Source: Actinomycetes bacterium
GTDB lineage: Bacteria > Actinomycetota > Acidimicrobiia > Acidimicrobiales > Microtrichaceae
Reading direction: 5' to 3'
Length of the DNA: 8,098 nucleotides
NCBI GenBank assembly: GCA_023427825.1
Contig: JAEZAI010000459.1
Location: 1-8,098, forward strand
Shown here: positions 1 to 5,811 of the stretch, one piece after another
Position numbering within the stretch: the first letter of the stretch is position 1
Layout: each line of letters begins with the position of its first letter
The notes under the pieces: model-generated
Database searches by the model: none
Told to the model about the DNA's origin: nothing
Seen by the model: the letters and a program-made list of their open reading frames with translations, nothing else
Made by a program: the position numbers and the translations under genes

Positions 1-2
1 GC

Positions 3-1478
3 GCCGACAAGCTGGCGGCCCAGGGGAAGCTGTTCGTCCGCGACCGGATCGACCTGCTGTGCGACCCCGGCACGTTCGTCGAGGACCAGCTGCTGGCCAA
101 CGCGCCCTACCGGGACGGCATGAGCCCGGACCTCCCCGCCGACGGCGTGGTCACCGGCGTGGGGGAGATCGACGGCCGGCCCGTCGCGGTCATGGCCAAC
201 GACCCCACGGTCAAGGCGGGGAGCTGGGGCGCCCGCACGGTCGAGAAGATCGTCCGGCTGACCGAGACCGCGTTGCGCGACGAGATCCCCGTCGTGTGGC
301 TGGTCGACTCGGCCGGTGCGCGGATCACCGACCAGGTGGACCTGTTCCCCGGTCGCCGGGGCGCCGGGCGCATCTTCTACAACCAGGTGCGCCTGTCGGG
401 GAAGGTGCCGCAGGTCTGCTGCCTGTTCGGGCCCTCCGCGGCCGGTGGCGCCTACATCCCGTCGTTCTGCGACCTGGTCGTGATGGTGGAGGGCAACGCG
501 TCCATGTACCTGGGCTCGCCGCGCATGGCCGAGATGGTGATCGGCGAGATCGTCTCGCTCGAGGAGATGGGCGGTGCCCGGATGCACGCCACCGTCTCGG
601 GCTGCGGCGACAACCTGGCCGTCGACGACGAGGACGCCATCCACCAGGCACGCGCCTACCTCACCTACCTGCCGAGCCGATGGAGCGAGGACCCGCCCGA
701 GTACCACGCGGTGCCGCCCGCCCGGGAGCTGACCGCCGGCATCGTCCCGGCCGAGGAGGCGCAGGGCTACGACGTCCACGACGTGCTCGACGGCCTGCTC
801 GACGCCGAGTCGTTCTTCGAGATCAAGCCGCTGTTCGCGCCCGAGCTGGTCGTCGGCTTCGGCCTGCTCGAGGGACGGCCGGTCGGCATCGTCGCCAACA
901 ACCCCATGCACAAGGGCGGCGTGCTGTTCACCGACTCCGCGGACAAGGCGGCCCGGTTCATCTGGCTCGCCGACGCGTTCGGGGTGCCGCTGATCTTCCT
1001 GGCCGACGTGCCGGGGTTCATGATCGGCTCCCAGGTGGAGCGCGAGGGCATCATCCGCCACGGCGCCAAGATGATCACCGCCGTGTGCGAGGCGACCGTC
1101 CCGAAGATCTCGGTCATCGTGCGCAAGGCCTACGGCGCCGGGCTCTACGCCATGTCGGGGCCGGCGTTCGAGCCCGTGGCGACGATCGCCCTTCCCACCG
1201 CCAAGATCGCCGTGATGGGGCCCGAGGCGGCGGTCAACGCGGTGTTCGCCAACAAGATCGCGGCGATCGACGACGAGGCCGAACGGGCCGCGTTCGTCGA
1301 GGAGCAGCGGGAGATCTACGAGACCGACGTGGACCTGCTGCGCCTGGCGTCCGAGCTGGTCATCGACGCGGTGGTCGAGTGGGAGGACCTCCGCAGCGAC
1401 ATCGCCCGTCGCCTGCAGCGCGCCGCCGGCAAGGACCGGACGTTCTCGGTGCGTCGTCACGGCGTCCCGCCGGTCTGA
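3..1478 (+). CDS. acyl-CoA carboxylase, carboxyltransferase (beta) subunit, 5' truncated
   Basis: The reading frame is open from base 3 to a TGA at 1476-1478 (491 residues). The true start lies left of the window, and about 20-50 N-terminal residues are probably missing, since family members are about 510-540 aa. An internal ATG at 120 is not the start, because family-like sequence (GKLFVRDRIDLL) precedes it. The protein carries the crotonase-fold carboxyltransferase signatures: DSAGARI, the first oxyanion-hole motif GPSAAGGAY, and the second, KAYGAG. These subunits move carboxyl from carboxy-biotin on a partner protein to an acyl-CoA (acetyl-, propionyl-, methylcrotonyl- or similar). After KAYG the sequence reads AGLYAM, closer to the GAG-x-Y-x-M of methylcrotonyl-type enzymes than to GGAYDVM of propionyl-type enzymes, so the substrate is left open. 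The biotin carboxylase/carrier subunit is not in view. The small membrane-protein gene follows after 22 bp and may be cotranscribed. Confidence 0.93.
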   Translation, partial: ADKLAAQGKLFVRDRIDLLCDPGTFVEDQLLANAPYRDGMSPDLPADGVVTGVGEIDGRPVAVMANDPTVKAGSWGARTVEKIVRLTETALRDEIPVVWLVDSAGARITDQVDLFPGRRGAGRIFYNQVRLSGKVPQVCCLFGPSAAGGAYIPSFCDLVVMVEGNASMYLGSPRMAEMVIGEIVSLEEMGGARMHATVSGCGDNLAVDDEDAIHQARAYLTYLPSRWSEDPPEYHAVPPARELTAGIVPAEEAQGYDVHDVLDGLLDAESFFEIKPLFAPELVVGFGLLEGRPVGIVANNPMHKGGVLFTDSADKAARFIWLADAFGVPLIFLADVPGFMIGSQVEREGIIRHGAKMITAVCEATVPKISVIVRKAYGAGLYAMSGPAFEPVATIALPTAKIAVMGPEAAVNAVFANKIAAIDDEAERAAFVEEQREIYETDVDLLRLASELVIDAVVEWEDLRSDIARRLQRAAGKDRTFSVRRHGVPPV

Positions 1479-1500
1479 GGCGGGGGAGCGGGAGCCGGTC

Positions 1501-1740
1501 GTGCCCTGGTGCGAGGACTGCAGCAAGTTCTACACGCCGTCGACGCTGACGCCGCAGGGCGACTGCCCGCAGGGTCACCACGTCGCGGACCCCGAGCCCT
1601 CGATCACCCAGTCCTCGGCCGCGCCCCGCGAGGAGGACCAGGGATCCAGGGTGCCCTGGCACTTCTGGGTGCTGCTCGCCGCGGTGGTGATCTACCTCGG
1701 CTGGCGGCTCATCCAGGGGATCGAGTGGCTGCTCGGCTGA
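1501..1740 (+). CDS. small zinc-ribbon-like single-TM membrane protein
   Basis: This 79-aa protein starts at GTG 1501. GGAG at 1491-1494 lies 6 nt upstream, a good ribosome binding site, and the frame ends at TGA 1738-1740. The N-terminus has C4-x2-C7 and then C22-P-Q-G-H26-H27, which would give a C-C-C-H metal site. The usual second knuckle of such ribbons is CPxCG, so here a histidine seems to replace the last cysteine. A polar linker (about 28-50) leads to one hydrophobic segment with aromatic residues (about 51-73) and a short C-terminal tail. The expected topology is a cytoplasmic zinc knuckle tethered to the membrane. The gene sits 22 bp after the carboxyltransferase gene, so readthrough is likely. 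The function is unknown. Good coding structure, ribosome binding site and spacing make it a real gene. Confidence 0.8.
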   Translation: MPWCEDCSKFYTPSTLTPQGDCPQGHHVADPEPSITQSSAAPREEDQGSRVPWHFWVLLAAVVIYLGWRLIQGIEWLLG

Positions 1741-1757
1741 CCGCGGCGCACGCCCGC

Positions 1758-1804
1758 AACTCGGGACGTCCAGCGCCCGATGTGGGCGTGATCCGTCCCG
1801 AGTT
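1758..1804 (+). repeat. 47-bp palindromic repeat, copy 1
   Basis: The outer arms AACTCGGGACG (1758-1768) and CGTCCCGAGTT (1794-1804) pair perfectly. An inner arm GCGCCC (1773-1778) pairs with GGGCGT (1784-1789) around the loop GATGT. It begins 18 bp after the stop codon of the small membrane-protein gene, so it could end or stabilise that transcript. No T-run follows. Related copies lie at 1829, 7818 and 7888. Confidence 0.85.
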
Positions 1805-1828
1805 CCGGGGCCACATCGGCACCCCTGC

Positions 1829-1875
1829 AACTCGGGACGTCCAGCGCCCGATGTGGGCGCGATCCGTCCCGAGTT
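1829..1875 (+). repeat. 47-bp palindromic repeat, copy 2
   Basis: It is almost identical to copy 1, beginning 71 bp downstream in the same orientation. The outer 11-bp arms are at 1829-1839 and 1865-1875. The inner stem GCGCCC/GGGCGC is fully paired here, where copy 1 has a G-T wobble. The spacer between copies (1807-1825) has its own weak GGGG/CCCC inverted repeat. Confidence 0.85.
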
Positions 1876-1890
1876 CGGTGCAGGGCCGGG

Positions 1891-1920
1891 TTCGGCCCCC
1901 GACGGCGAGGGCGCTAAGGT
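1891..1920 (+). promoter_or_regulatory. candidate promoter of tRNA-Pro
   Basis: TAAGGT at 1915-1920 fits an actinobacterial -10 (TANNNT) and ends 10 nt before the mature tRNA 5' end. TTCGGC at 1891-1896 is a weak -35 candidate with an 18-bp spacer. This is inferred from position and pattern only. Confidence 0.45.
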
Positions 1921-1930
1921 GACCGCCTCC

Positions 1931-2005
1931 CGGGCTGTGGCGCAGTTTGGTTAGCGCGCTTGACTGGGGGTCAAGAGGTCGGGAGTTCGAATCTCCCCAG
2001 CCCGA
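1931..2005 (+). tRNA. tRNA-Pro (anticodon GGG)
   Basis: A complete 75-nt cloverleaf can be drawn. The acceptor stem is CGGGCTG pairing with CAGCCCG, and the discriminator is A2005. The D stem is GCGC/GCGC with a 10-nt loop. The anticodon stem is CTTGA/TCAAG with loop CTGGGGG and anticodon GGG at 1966-1968. The T stem is GGGAG/CTCCC with loop TTCGAAT. The first base C is typical of proline tRNAs. The 3' CCA is not encoded and must be added after transcription. A terminator hairpin follows 5 bp downstream, so this is a single-tRNA transcription unit. It reads CCC and CCU codons. Confidence 0.97.
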
Positions 2006-2010
2006 CGGTA

Positions 2011-2046
2011 CGAAGCCCCTGCAACCGCAGGGGCTTCGCCGCTTTT
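2011..2046 (+). terminator. rho-independent terminator after tRNA-Pro
   Basis: CGAAGCCCCTGC (2011-2022) pairs perfectly with GCAGGGGCTTCG (2027-2038) around the loop AACC, giving a 12-bp stem. CCGCTTTT follows. The T-run is only four bases but lies close behind the stem. Confidence 0.85.
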
Positions 2047-2056
2047 CGGGCCCGTG

Positions 2057-2107
2057 CGAAACCGCGTGACGTGCCGTCGCTCAGCGACGGCAACTGACGC
2101 AGTTTCG
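2057..2107. repeat. 51-bp imperfect palindrome
   Basis: The element is centred on C2082. Ten perfect pairs flank the centre (2072-2081 with 2083-2092), and outer arms starting CGAAAC and ending GTTTCG extend the symmetry. By hand count 21 of 25 positions pair. It lies just after the tRNA terminator and upstream of the hydrolase gene. It is unrelated in sequence to the 47-bp repeats. It may be a second dispersed palindromic element or a large operator. Confidence 0.75.
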
Positions 2108-2121
2108 GGATGGCGCTCAGT

Positions 2122-2158
2122 GTTCTGCTGAGGTCACGGGGGTTCCGCAGAGGTCACG
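2122..2158 (+). repeat. 17-bp direct repeat with 20-bp period, candidate operator
   Basis: GTTCTGCTGAGGTCACG (2122-2138) recurs as GTTCCGCAGAGGTCACG (2142-2158) with 15 of 17 bases the same. The 20-bp offset puts both on the same DNA face, about two helical turns apart. It lies upstream of the alpha/beta hydrolase start and of a possible -10, TACGCT at 2191-2196. A regulator binding role is inferred. Confidence 0.5.
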
Positions 2159-2243
2159 CGCTGTTCACACTGCGAGGACGACGTCCGTCGTACGCTCCTC
2201 CCACGGCGTGACGGCGACTGTTCGGTGCGCCCAGGGAGGGGTC

Positions 2244-2975
2244 ATGCCGCAGCCCACGATCGTGCTCGTCCACGGTGCCTGGGCCGATGGTTCCAGCTGG
2301 AACCCGGTGTCCACAGCGCTCCAGAGCCAGGGCTTCGACGTCCTGACGCCGCCGAACCTCCTGCACGGGGTCGCCGGCGACGCGGCGTACATCGCGTCCT
2401 TCCTGGCACAACGCACCACCGGCCCGGTCATCCTGGTCGGCCACTCCTACGGCGGCGTGGTCATGACGAACGCCGGCGCGGCCGGCGGCGACGTGAAGGC
2501 ACTGGTGTACGTGAACGCGTTCATCCCCGACGCGGGCGAGACCGTGTTCGACATCCTCGGCGGATCCGGTTCCGCGCTCGACGTACCCGACCCGACCGCC
2601 GTCCTGGACCTCGCCGGCTACCCGGACGCTCCCGAGGGCGACGTCGAGGCCTTCCTCAAGCCGAGCACCGTCCACGAGGCGTTCGCGCAGGACCTCCCCG
2701 AGGCCGATCGGCTGCTGATCATCGCCAGCCAGCGACCGATCGCGCTCGGCGCCAACATCGGGCCGACCGAGGCCACCGCCTGGTCGTCCATCCCCGCCTG
2801 GGCGGTGGTCGGCACCCAGGACCGCGTGATCCCACCGGCGACCCAGCGCAGCATGGCGGAGCGCGCGGGGGCGACGATCAGCGAGGTCGACGCATCGCAC
2901 GTCTCGATGGTCTCGCAACCGCAGGCGGCGATCGACGCGATCCTCGCCGCCGCGGCAGCGGTCGGCGGCGGCTGA
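2244..2975 (+). CDS. alpha/beta fold hydrolase (EstC-like)
   Basis: This is a 243-aa soluble hydrolase. ATG 2244 is chosen because AGGGAGGGG (2233-2241) lies directly upstream. An in-frame start at 2208 would add 12 residues without a ribosome binding site. The N-terminal strand and oxyanion-hole motif VLVHGAW (7-13) is followed by the nucleophile elbow GHSYGG with Ser68. The likely acid is Asp193 in GTQDRVIP and the base is His219 in DASHVSM, so the triad is complete. No signal peptide is seen. Length and layout fit the single-domain Abhydrolase_6 type esterases common in actinobacteria and proteobacteria. The substrate is unknown. A spaced direct repeat and a weak -10 lie upstream. The gene converges with the anti-sigma gene across only 7 bp, with no terminator between them, so the two transcripts probably overlap. 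Confidence 0.92.
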   Translation: MPQPTIVLVHGAWADGSSWNPVSTALQSQGFDVLTPPNLLHGVAGDAAYIASFLAQRTTGPVILVGHSYGGVVMTNAGAAGGDVKALVYVNAFIPDAGETVFDILGGSGSALDVPDPTAVLDLAGYPDAPEGDVEAFLKPSTVHEAFAQDLPEADRLLIIASQRPIALGANIGPTEATAWSSIPAWAVVGTQDRVIPPATQRSMAERAGATISEVDASHVSMVSQPQAAIDAILAAAAAVGGG

Positions 2976-2982
2976 GTCGGGG

Positions 2983-3678
2983 TCACTCCGACAGCGTGGC
3001 GGTGGCCGCTGTCGCGCCGTCCACCCTGACCAGCTCCACCCGGTCGGCCGGTGCGTCGGGGATCGACACCGTCCACGAGTCGTCGGAGCTCCACACGGTC
3101 CACGTGCCCACCTCGTGGCGGGAGCCGTCGGCCAGCACCAGGTCGCACCGGTACCGGGCGCCGGTCGTCACGCCGTCGAGCGCCACGGTCATGGTGCGGG
3201 GTCGGGCGCCGACGAGCTCGACGCGGCCGACCGGGCTGCCGTCGTCCGCGACCAGCGCAGCGGCGACGTCCCCGGATGCCGGATCGTCCGGGCCGAGCAG
3301 CACGATGCCGGCGCCGAGCACCGCGGCGAGCACGACCGCCGTCGCCCCGACCAGCGCGGCGGTCTGGAGCCGCCGGCGCCTCGATCGATGGGACGCAGCC
3401 GGGACCGAGGGGACAACGACGTCCGCCGAACCCTGCCGGTCCTGACCCGTCATCGCAGCGATCGCCCGCTCCTCCACGCCGCTCGGCGGGACCGCCGTCG
3501 GCGCGAGCAGCAACAGGCGGTCGGACGCCGCAGTCAGCTCCACCAGCTCGGCGCGACACGACGCACAGCCCGTGAGGTGTGCCTCGAGGCCGGGCACCTC
3601 GGCGAGGTCGCGGAGCCCGAGCGCCACCTCGGCCAGGTCGTCGGCGGCCTCGGCGCAGGAACGCGGCACGTCAACCAC
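2983..3678 (-). CDS. membrane anti-sigma factor, RskA/zinc-finger type
   Basis: This is a 231-aa protein. GTG 3678 is chosen because GGGAGG (3691-3686) sits 7 nt upstream and because it overlaps the sigma factor stop by 8 nt, indicating translational coupling. The N-terminal anti-sigma domain has H34-x3-C38-x2-C41 (HLTGCASC), the zinc-binding core of ZAS-type anti-sigma factors. A basic stretch (RSRRRR, about 98-103) precedes one TM helix (about 105-128). The outside domain (about 133-231), with alternating polar and aromatic strands, resembles the RskA C-terminal region. The expected role is to hold the upstream sigma factor inactive at the membrane and free it after regulated proteolysis. 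The inducing signal cannot be read from sequence. Confidence 0.9.
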   Translation of the reverse strand: MVDVPRSCAEAADDLAEVALGLRDLAEVPGLEAHLTGCASCRAELVELTAASDRLLLLAPTAVPPSGVEERAIAAMTGQDRQGSADVVVPSVPAASHRSRRRRLQTAALVGATAVVLAAVLGAGIVLLGPDDPASGDVAAALVADDGSPVGRVELVGARPRTMTVALDGVTTGARYRCDLVLADGSRHEVGTWTVWSSDDSWTVSIPDAPADRVELVRVDGATAATATLSE

Positions 3679-4303
3679 GATCCGGCCTCCCGGTGCCGGC
3701 GCCGTGGTCGACGGCCTCCTGGAGCTCCTCGCCGGCGGCGAGCAGCTCCCGCACTCGGCGCAGCCCGCTGCGCAGCCGGGTCTTGGCGGTCCCGAGCGGC
3801 ACGTGCTCGATCGCCGCGATCTCCGCTGCGGTGTGCCCGCCCAGGGTGGCGAGCAGCAGCGCCCGCCGCTGCGCCTCTGGGATTTGGGGCAGCACCCGAC
3901 GGACCCTGCCGACCTCGTCGTCGGTGACCGCGGCGTCGCCCGGCTCCACCTCCGGTGATGCGGGCAGGAAGGGCTGCAGCGCGTCGGGCTCGTAGGGGCT
4001 CGCACGCCGGACCCGCAGCGCGTCGATGGCCAGGCGGCGGCAGATCGTGAGGAGCCAGGTCCGCACGGATCCGAGCCGTGGGTCGTAGGAGCCGGCATGG
4101 CGCCAGGCCCGTTCGAACGTGGACTGCGAGATGTCCTCGGCCAGCCGTCCGTCGCCGCACATCGAGGTCGCCAGGCCGTGGACCTGGGCGGAGAACCGTC
4201 GCACGAAGACGGCCGCGGCCGTCTCGTCACCCACTCCGACCGCGGCGAGCAGCGCCGCGTCGTCGAGCCGGTCCGGCCCCCTCGTGTGCGACGAGCGGTC
4301 CAC
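3671..4303 (-). CDS. ECF RNA polymerase sigma factor (sigma-70 family, SigK/RskA-paired type)
   Basis: This is a 210-aa protein. Region 2 covers about residues 32-101 and includes AEDISQSTFERAW and the promoter-melting stretch SVRTWLLTICRRLAIDALR. A proline/acidic linker follows. Region 4 (about 134-188) carries the helix-turn-helix HTAAEIAAIEHVPLGTAKTR. The order and length are typical of ECF sigma factors. GTG 4303 is the first start after an in-frame TAG at 4315-4313. No Shine-Dalgarno is seen, but TAGTGT (4315-4310) could be a -10 placing the transcript start near the GTG, so a leaderless mRNA is likely. The gene overlaps the anti-sigma gene by 8 nt and diverges from a lipoprotein gene that is a good candidate target. 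It probably directs envelope or redox stress expression. The exact ECF group is uncertain. Confidence 0.93.
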   Translation of the reverse strand: MDRSSHTRGPDRLDDAALLAAVGVGDETAAAVFVRRFSAQVHGLATSMCGDGRLAEDISQSTFERAWRHAGSYDPRLGSVRTWLLTICRRLAIDALRVRRASPYEPDALQPFLPASPEVEPGDAAVTDDEVGRVRRVLPQIPEAQRRALLLATLGGHTAAEIAAIEHVPLGTAKTRLRSGLRRVRELLAAGEELQEAVDHGAGTGRPDRG

Positions 4304-4309
4304 ATCAGA

Positions 4310-4339
4310 ACACTACGGACGAGGCCCGGATCCGGATGG
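4310..4339 (-). promoter_or_regulatory. candidate promoter of the sigma/anti-sigma operon
   Basis: On the minus strand TAGTGT (4315-4310) is a TANNNT -10 placed 6 nt before GTG 4303. CCATCC (4339-4334) lies 18 nt upstream of it. As recalled, CCATCC is the -35 of mycobacterial SigK promoters, with CCGAAT as -10. Here CCGTAG (4318-4313) follows CCATCC at 15 bp, one or two bases short of the usual spacing. Autoregulation is possible but unproven. Confidence 0.35.
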
Positions 4340-4429
4340 CGCGGCGTCCGGAAAATCCCTCGGCGACCGGCCCACGTACCACCGCCGACACGTTCCTTCG
4401 CCGTCCAGGCCGAGCCCAGGGGGCCCACC

Positions 4430-5005
4430 ATGCAGCATTCCCACCGTCCGGCGAGGCGCCGGTCGCTCCTCGCCATCCCGTTCGACCTGCTGGCGGTGAT
4501 GGCGCTCGTCGCGTGCGGGGACGACGGATCGAGCTCCTCGTCCGGGGCCCCGAAGTCGACGACCACCGCTCCCGCCGCCTCGGGGAGTGGCGCCGCTGGC
4601 ACCGCGACGGTCGCACTCCGTCGGACCGATCTCGGCGAGGTCCTGGTCGATGCCCAGGGCCGAACCCTCTACGCCTTCACACCCGACTCGGCGACGTCGA
4701 GCGCCTGTGTGGACAACTGCGCTGACCTGTGGCCGCCGACGGCTGCGGAGGGGACGCCCACGGCGGGCGACGGGGTGGACGCGAAGCTCACCGTGATCAC
4801 CCGTCCCGACGGGACCAAGCAGGTCGCGGCCGACGGCCACCCGCTGTACGAGTACGCAGGTGACTCGGCCGCCGGCGACACGACGGGTCAGGGCTCCGGC
4901 GGCAAGTGGTTCGTGCTCGCCGCCGACGGGTCGCTCGTGAAGTCCGACGCCGGGTCCACGGGCTCGTCCCCGTCGACCACCGCGGGCTCCCGTTACGGCT
5001 ACTGA
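4430..5005 (+). CDS. secreted lipoprotein, COG4315 / Lipoprotein_15 repeat family
   Basis: This is a 191-aa protein. ATG 4430 is chosen because AGGGGG (4418-4423) lies 6 nt upstream. The N-terminus has a basic region (RPARRR), a hydrophobic stretch and the lipobox LVAC with Cys29, so it should be lipidated and exported. A Ser/Thr/Ala-rich linker (30-60) follows. Two copies of the family's Y-x-(F/W/Y)-x-x-D motif are visible: YAFTPD (81-86) with C93-x3-C97 and WPP (101-103), then YEYAGD (140-145) with KWFVL (159-163). The family's biochemical role is not firmly known. A Ser/Thr-rich tail ends in RYGY. The gene is divergent from the sigma/anti-sigma operon across about 126 bp, so it may be that sigma factor's target. 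Asp19 in the signal's hydrophobic core is mildly unusual. Confidence 0.88.
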   Translation: MQHSHRPARRRSLLAIPFDLLAVMALVACGDDGSSSSSGAPKSTTTAPAASGSGAAGTATVALRRTDLGEVLVDAQGRTLYAFTPDSATSSACVDNCADLWPPTAAEGTPTAGDGVDAKLTVITRPDGTKQVAADGHPLYEYAGDSAAGDTTGQGSGGKWFVLAADGSLVKSDAGSTGSSPSTTAGSRYGY

Positions 5006-5075
5006 CGACCGCCGCGGCATCGGTGTCTCGCTCTGGCCAGCCGGGAGTCCCGTCCGGTTCCTGAGCCGCTCTCCG

Positions 5076-5081
5076 TACACT
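5076..5081 (+). promoter_or_regulatory. candidate -10 for leaderless membrane-protein gene
   Basis: TACACT fits TANNNT and is followed by exactly 7 nt before GTG 5089. No Shine-Dalgarno is present, so transcription may begin at the start codon. No convincing -35 was found. Confidence 0.4.
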
Positions 5082-5088
5082 CCGAGCG

Positions 5089-5811
5089 GTGGGAGCGCTG
5101 CTGACTCACGTGCTCCCGCTCGCGGTCGGGGCGGCGATCAGCCCCACGGTCCTGGCCGTGGCGCTCCTGACCCTGTCGTCACCACGGCGGCCCGTCGCCC
5201 GGGGCGTCGCCTTCGTCGCGGGTGTGCTGGTGGTGATCGCCGGGCTGTCGGTCGTGGGGCTGCGACTGCCACAGCACGTGGGACGGCCGTCGGCGATCCG
5301 GCTGGAGATCACCCGCACGGTCGACCTCGTGGTCGGCGTCCTGCTGCTCCTGCTCGCGGTCGCGACGCTGCTGCGGATGCTCACGACCGACCGGTCGGCT
5401 GACGCTCCGACCCAGGACCTGTCGTCCCAAGACCCCTCGACCCAGGACCCGTCGACCCAGGACCCGTCGACCCGGGCCGCCGCTCAGGGCCGCGACGGTC
5501 TGGGCGCCGCGGCGCTGCTGGGCGCGGCGATGATGATCGGCGACTTCTCCACGATCCTGCTGTACCTGCCGGCCATGCACGAGATCGCGCGGTCGCACAC
5601 GACGGACGCGCAGAAGGCGTTGGCCCTCGTCCTCGCGGTGCTCATCACGTCCCTGCCCGCCACGCTGCCGCTGCTGATCCGCGTGGCGGCACCGGGGCCC
5701 GCCGAGCGCACGTTCACGACCATGCACGCGTGGGTGGCCCGGCACTCGAACCAGGTGGCGTTCGTCGTCGCGCTGGTCTTCGGGCTGTGGCTCGTGTGGA
5801 AGGGCCGCTGA
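5089..5811 (+). CDS. SfLAP/GAP-family multi-pass membrane protein
   Basis: This is a 240-aa protein from GTG 5089 with about six predicted TM helices: roughly 5-29, 37-59, 76-97, 138-160, 176-200 and 221-238. Motifs such as AVGAAISPTVLAVALLTLSS near the start and MMIGDFSTILLYLPAM in helix 4 resemble the Sap/SfLAP (PF11139) family. That family belongs to the LysE/GAP-type transporter group and is linked in mycobacteria to surface glycolipid export. The substrate here is unknown. The loop between helices 3 and 4 holds a four-fold TQDPS repeat (108-127) encoded by 15-bp DNA repeats, which looks recently expanded. No ribosome binding site is evident, and the gene may be leaderless. It converges with nth 48 bp away. 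Confidence 0.82.
   Translation: MGALLTHVLPLAVGAAISPTVLAVALLTLSSPRRPVARGVAFVAGVLVVIAGLSVVGLRLPQHVGRPSAIRLEITRTVDLVVGVLLLLLAVATLLRMLTTDRSADAPTQDLSSQDPSTQDPSTQDPSTRAAAQGRDGLGAAALLGAAMMIGDFSTILLYLPAMHEIARSHTTDAQKALALVLAVLITSLPATLPLLIRVAAPGPAERTFTTMHAWVARHSNQVAFVVALVFGLWLVWKGR
5410..5469 (+). repeat. 15-bp in-frame tandem repeat, four units
   Basis: The units are at 5410, 5425, 5440 and 5455. The last two are identical (ACCCAGGACCCGTCG), and the first two differ at a few bases. Each encodes T/S-Q-D-P/L-S in the hydrophilic loop of the SfLAP-like protein. The 15-bp period keeps the frame if the number of copies changes. Confidence 0.9.

Noticed and set aside
59..1549. A 496-codon frame overlapping the carboxyltransferase gene
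   Set aside because: It is Arg/Gly-rich and low complexity. The competing frame carries complete carboxyltransferase motifs.
1758..1875. Repeat pair as the start of a CRISPR array
   Set aside because: There are only two units, with long internal palindromes, and no further spaced copies or cas genes nearby.
1986..2005. tRNA-Pro 3' end as an integration (attachment) site
   Set aside because: No second copy of the tRNA 3' end, integrase gene or phage-like genes were seen in the window.
2176..2192. Short inverted repeat ACGAC-N4-GTCGT near the hydrolase promoter
   Set aside because: Five-base arms are expected by chance in this GC-rich sequence.
4350..4380. Possible ECF-type promoter for the lipoprotein gene (GGAAAA then CGTACC)
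   Set aside because: The 19-bp spacing is too long for typical ECF promoters and the -10 match is poor.
4097..4429. Upstream extension of the lipoprotein gene from 4097
   Set aside because: It would run antisense through the sigma factor gene and bury the signal peptide. ATG 4430 has a ribosome site and gives a proper lipoprotein signal.
2983..4602. The anti-sigma gene extended upstream to a 539-aa protein
   Set aside because: The upstream part is a shifted frame of the sigma factor gene. GTG 3678, with its ribosome binding site and overlap of the sigma stop, is the natural start.
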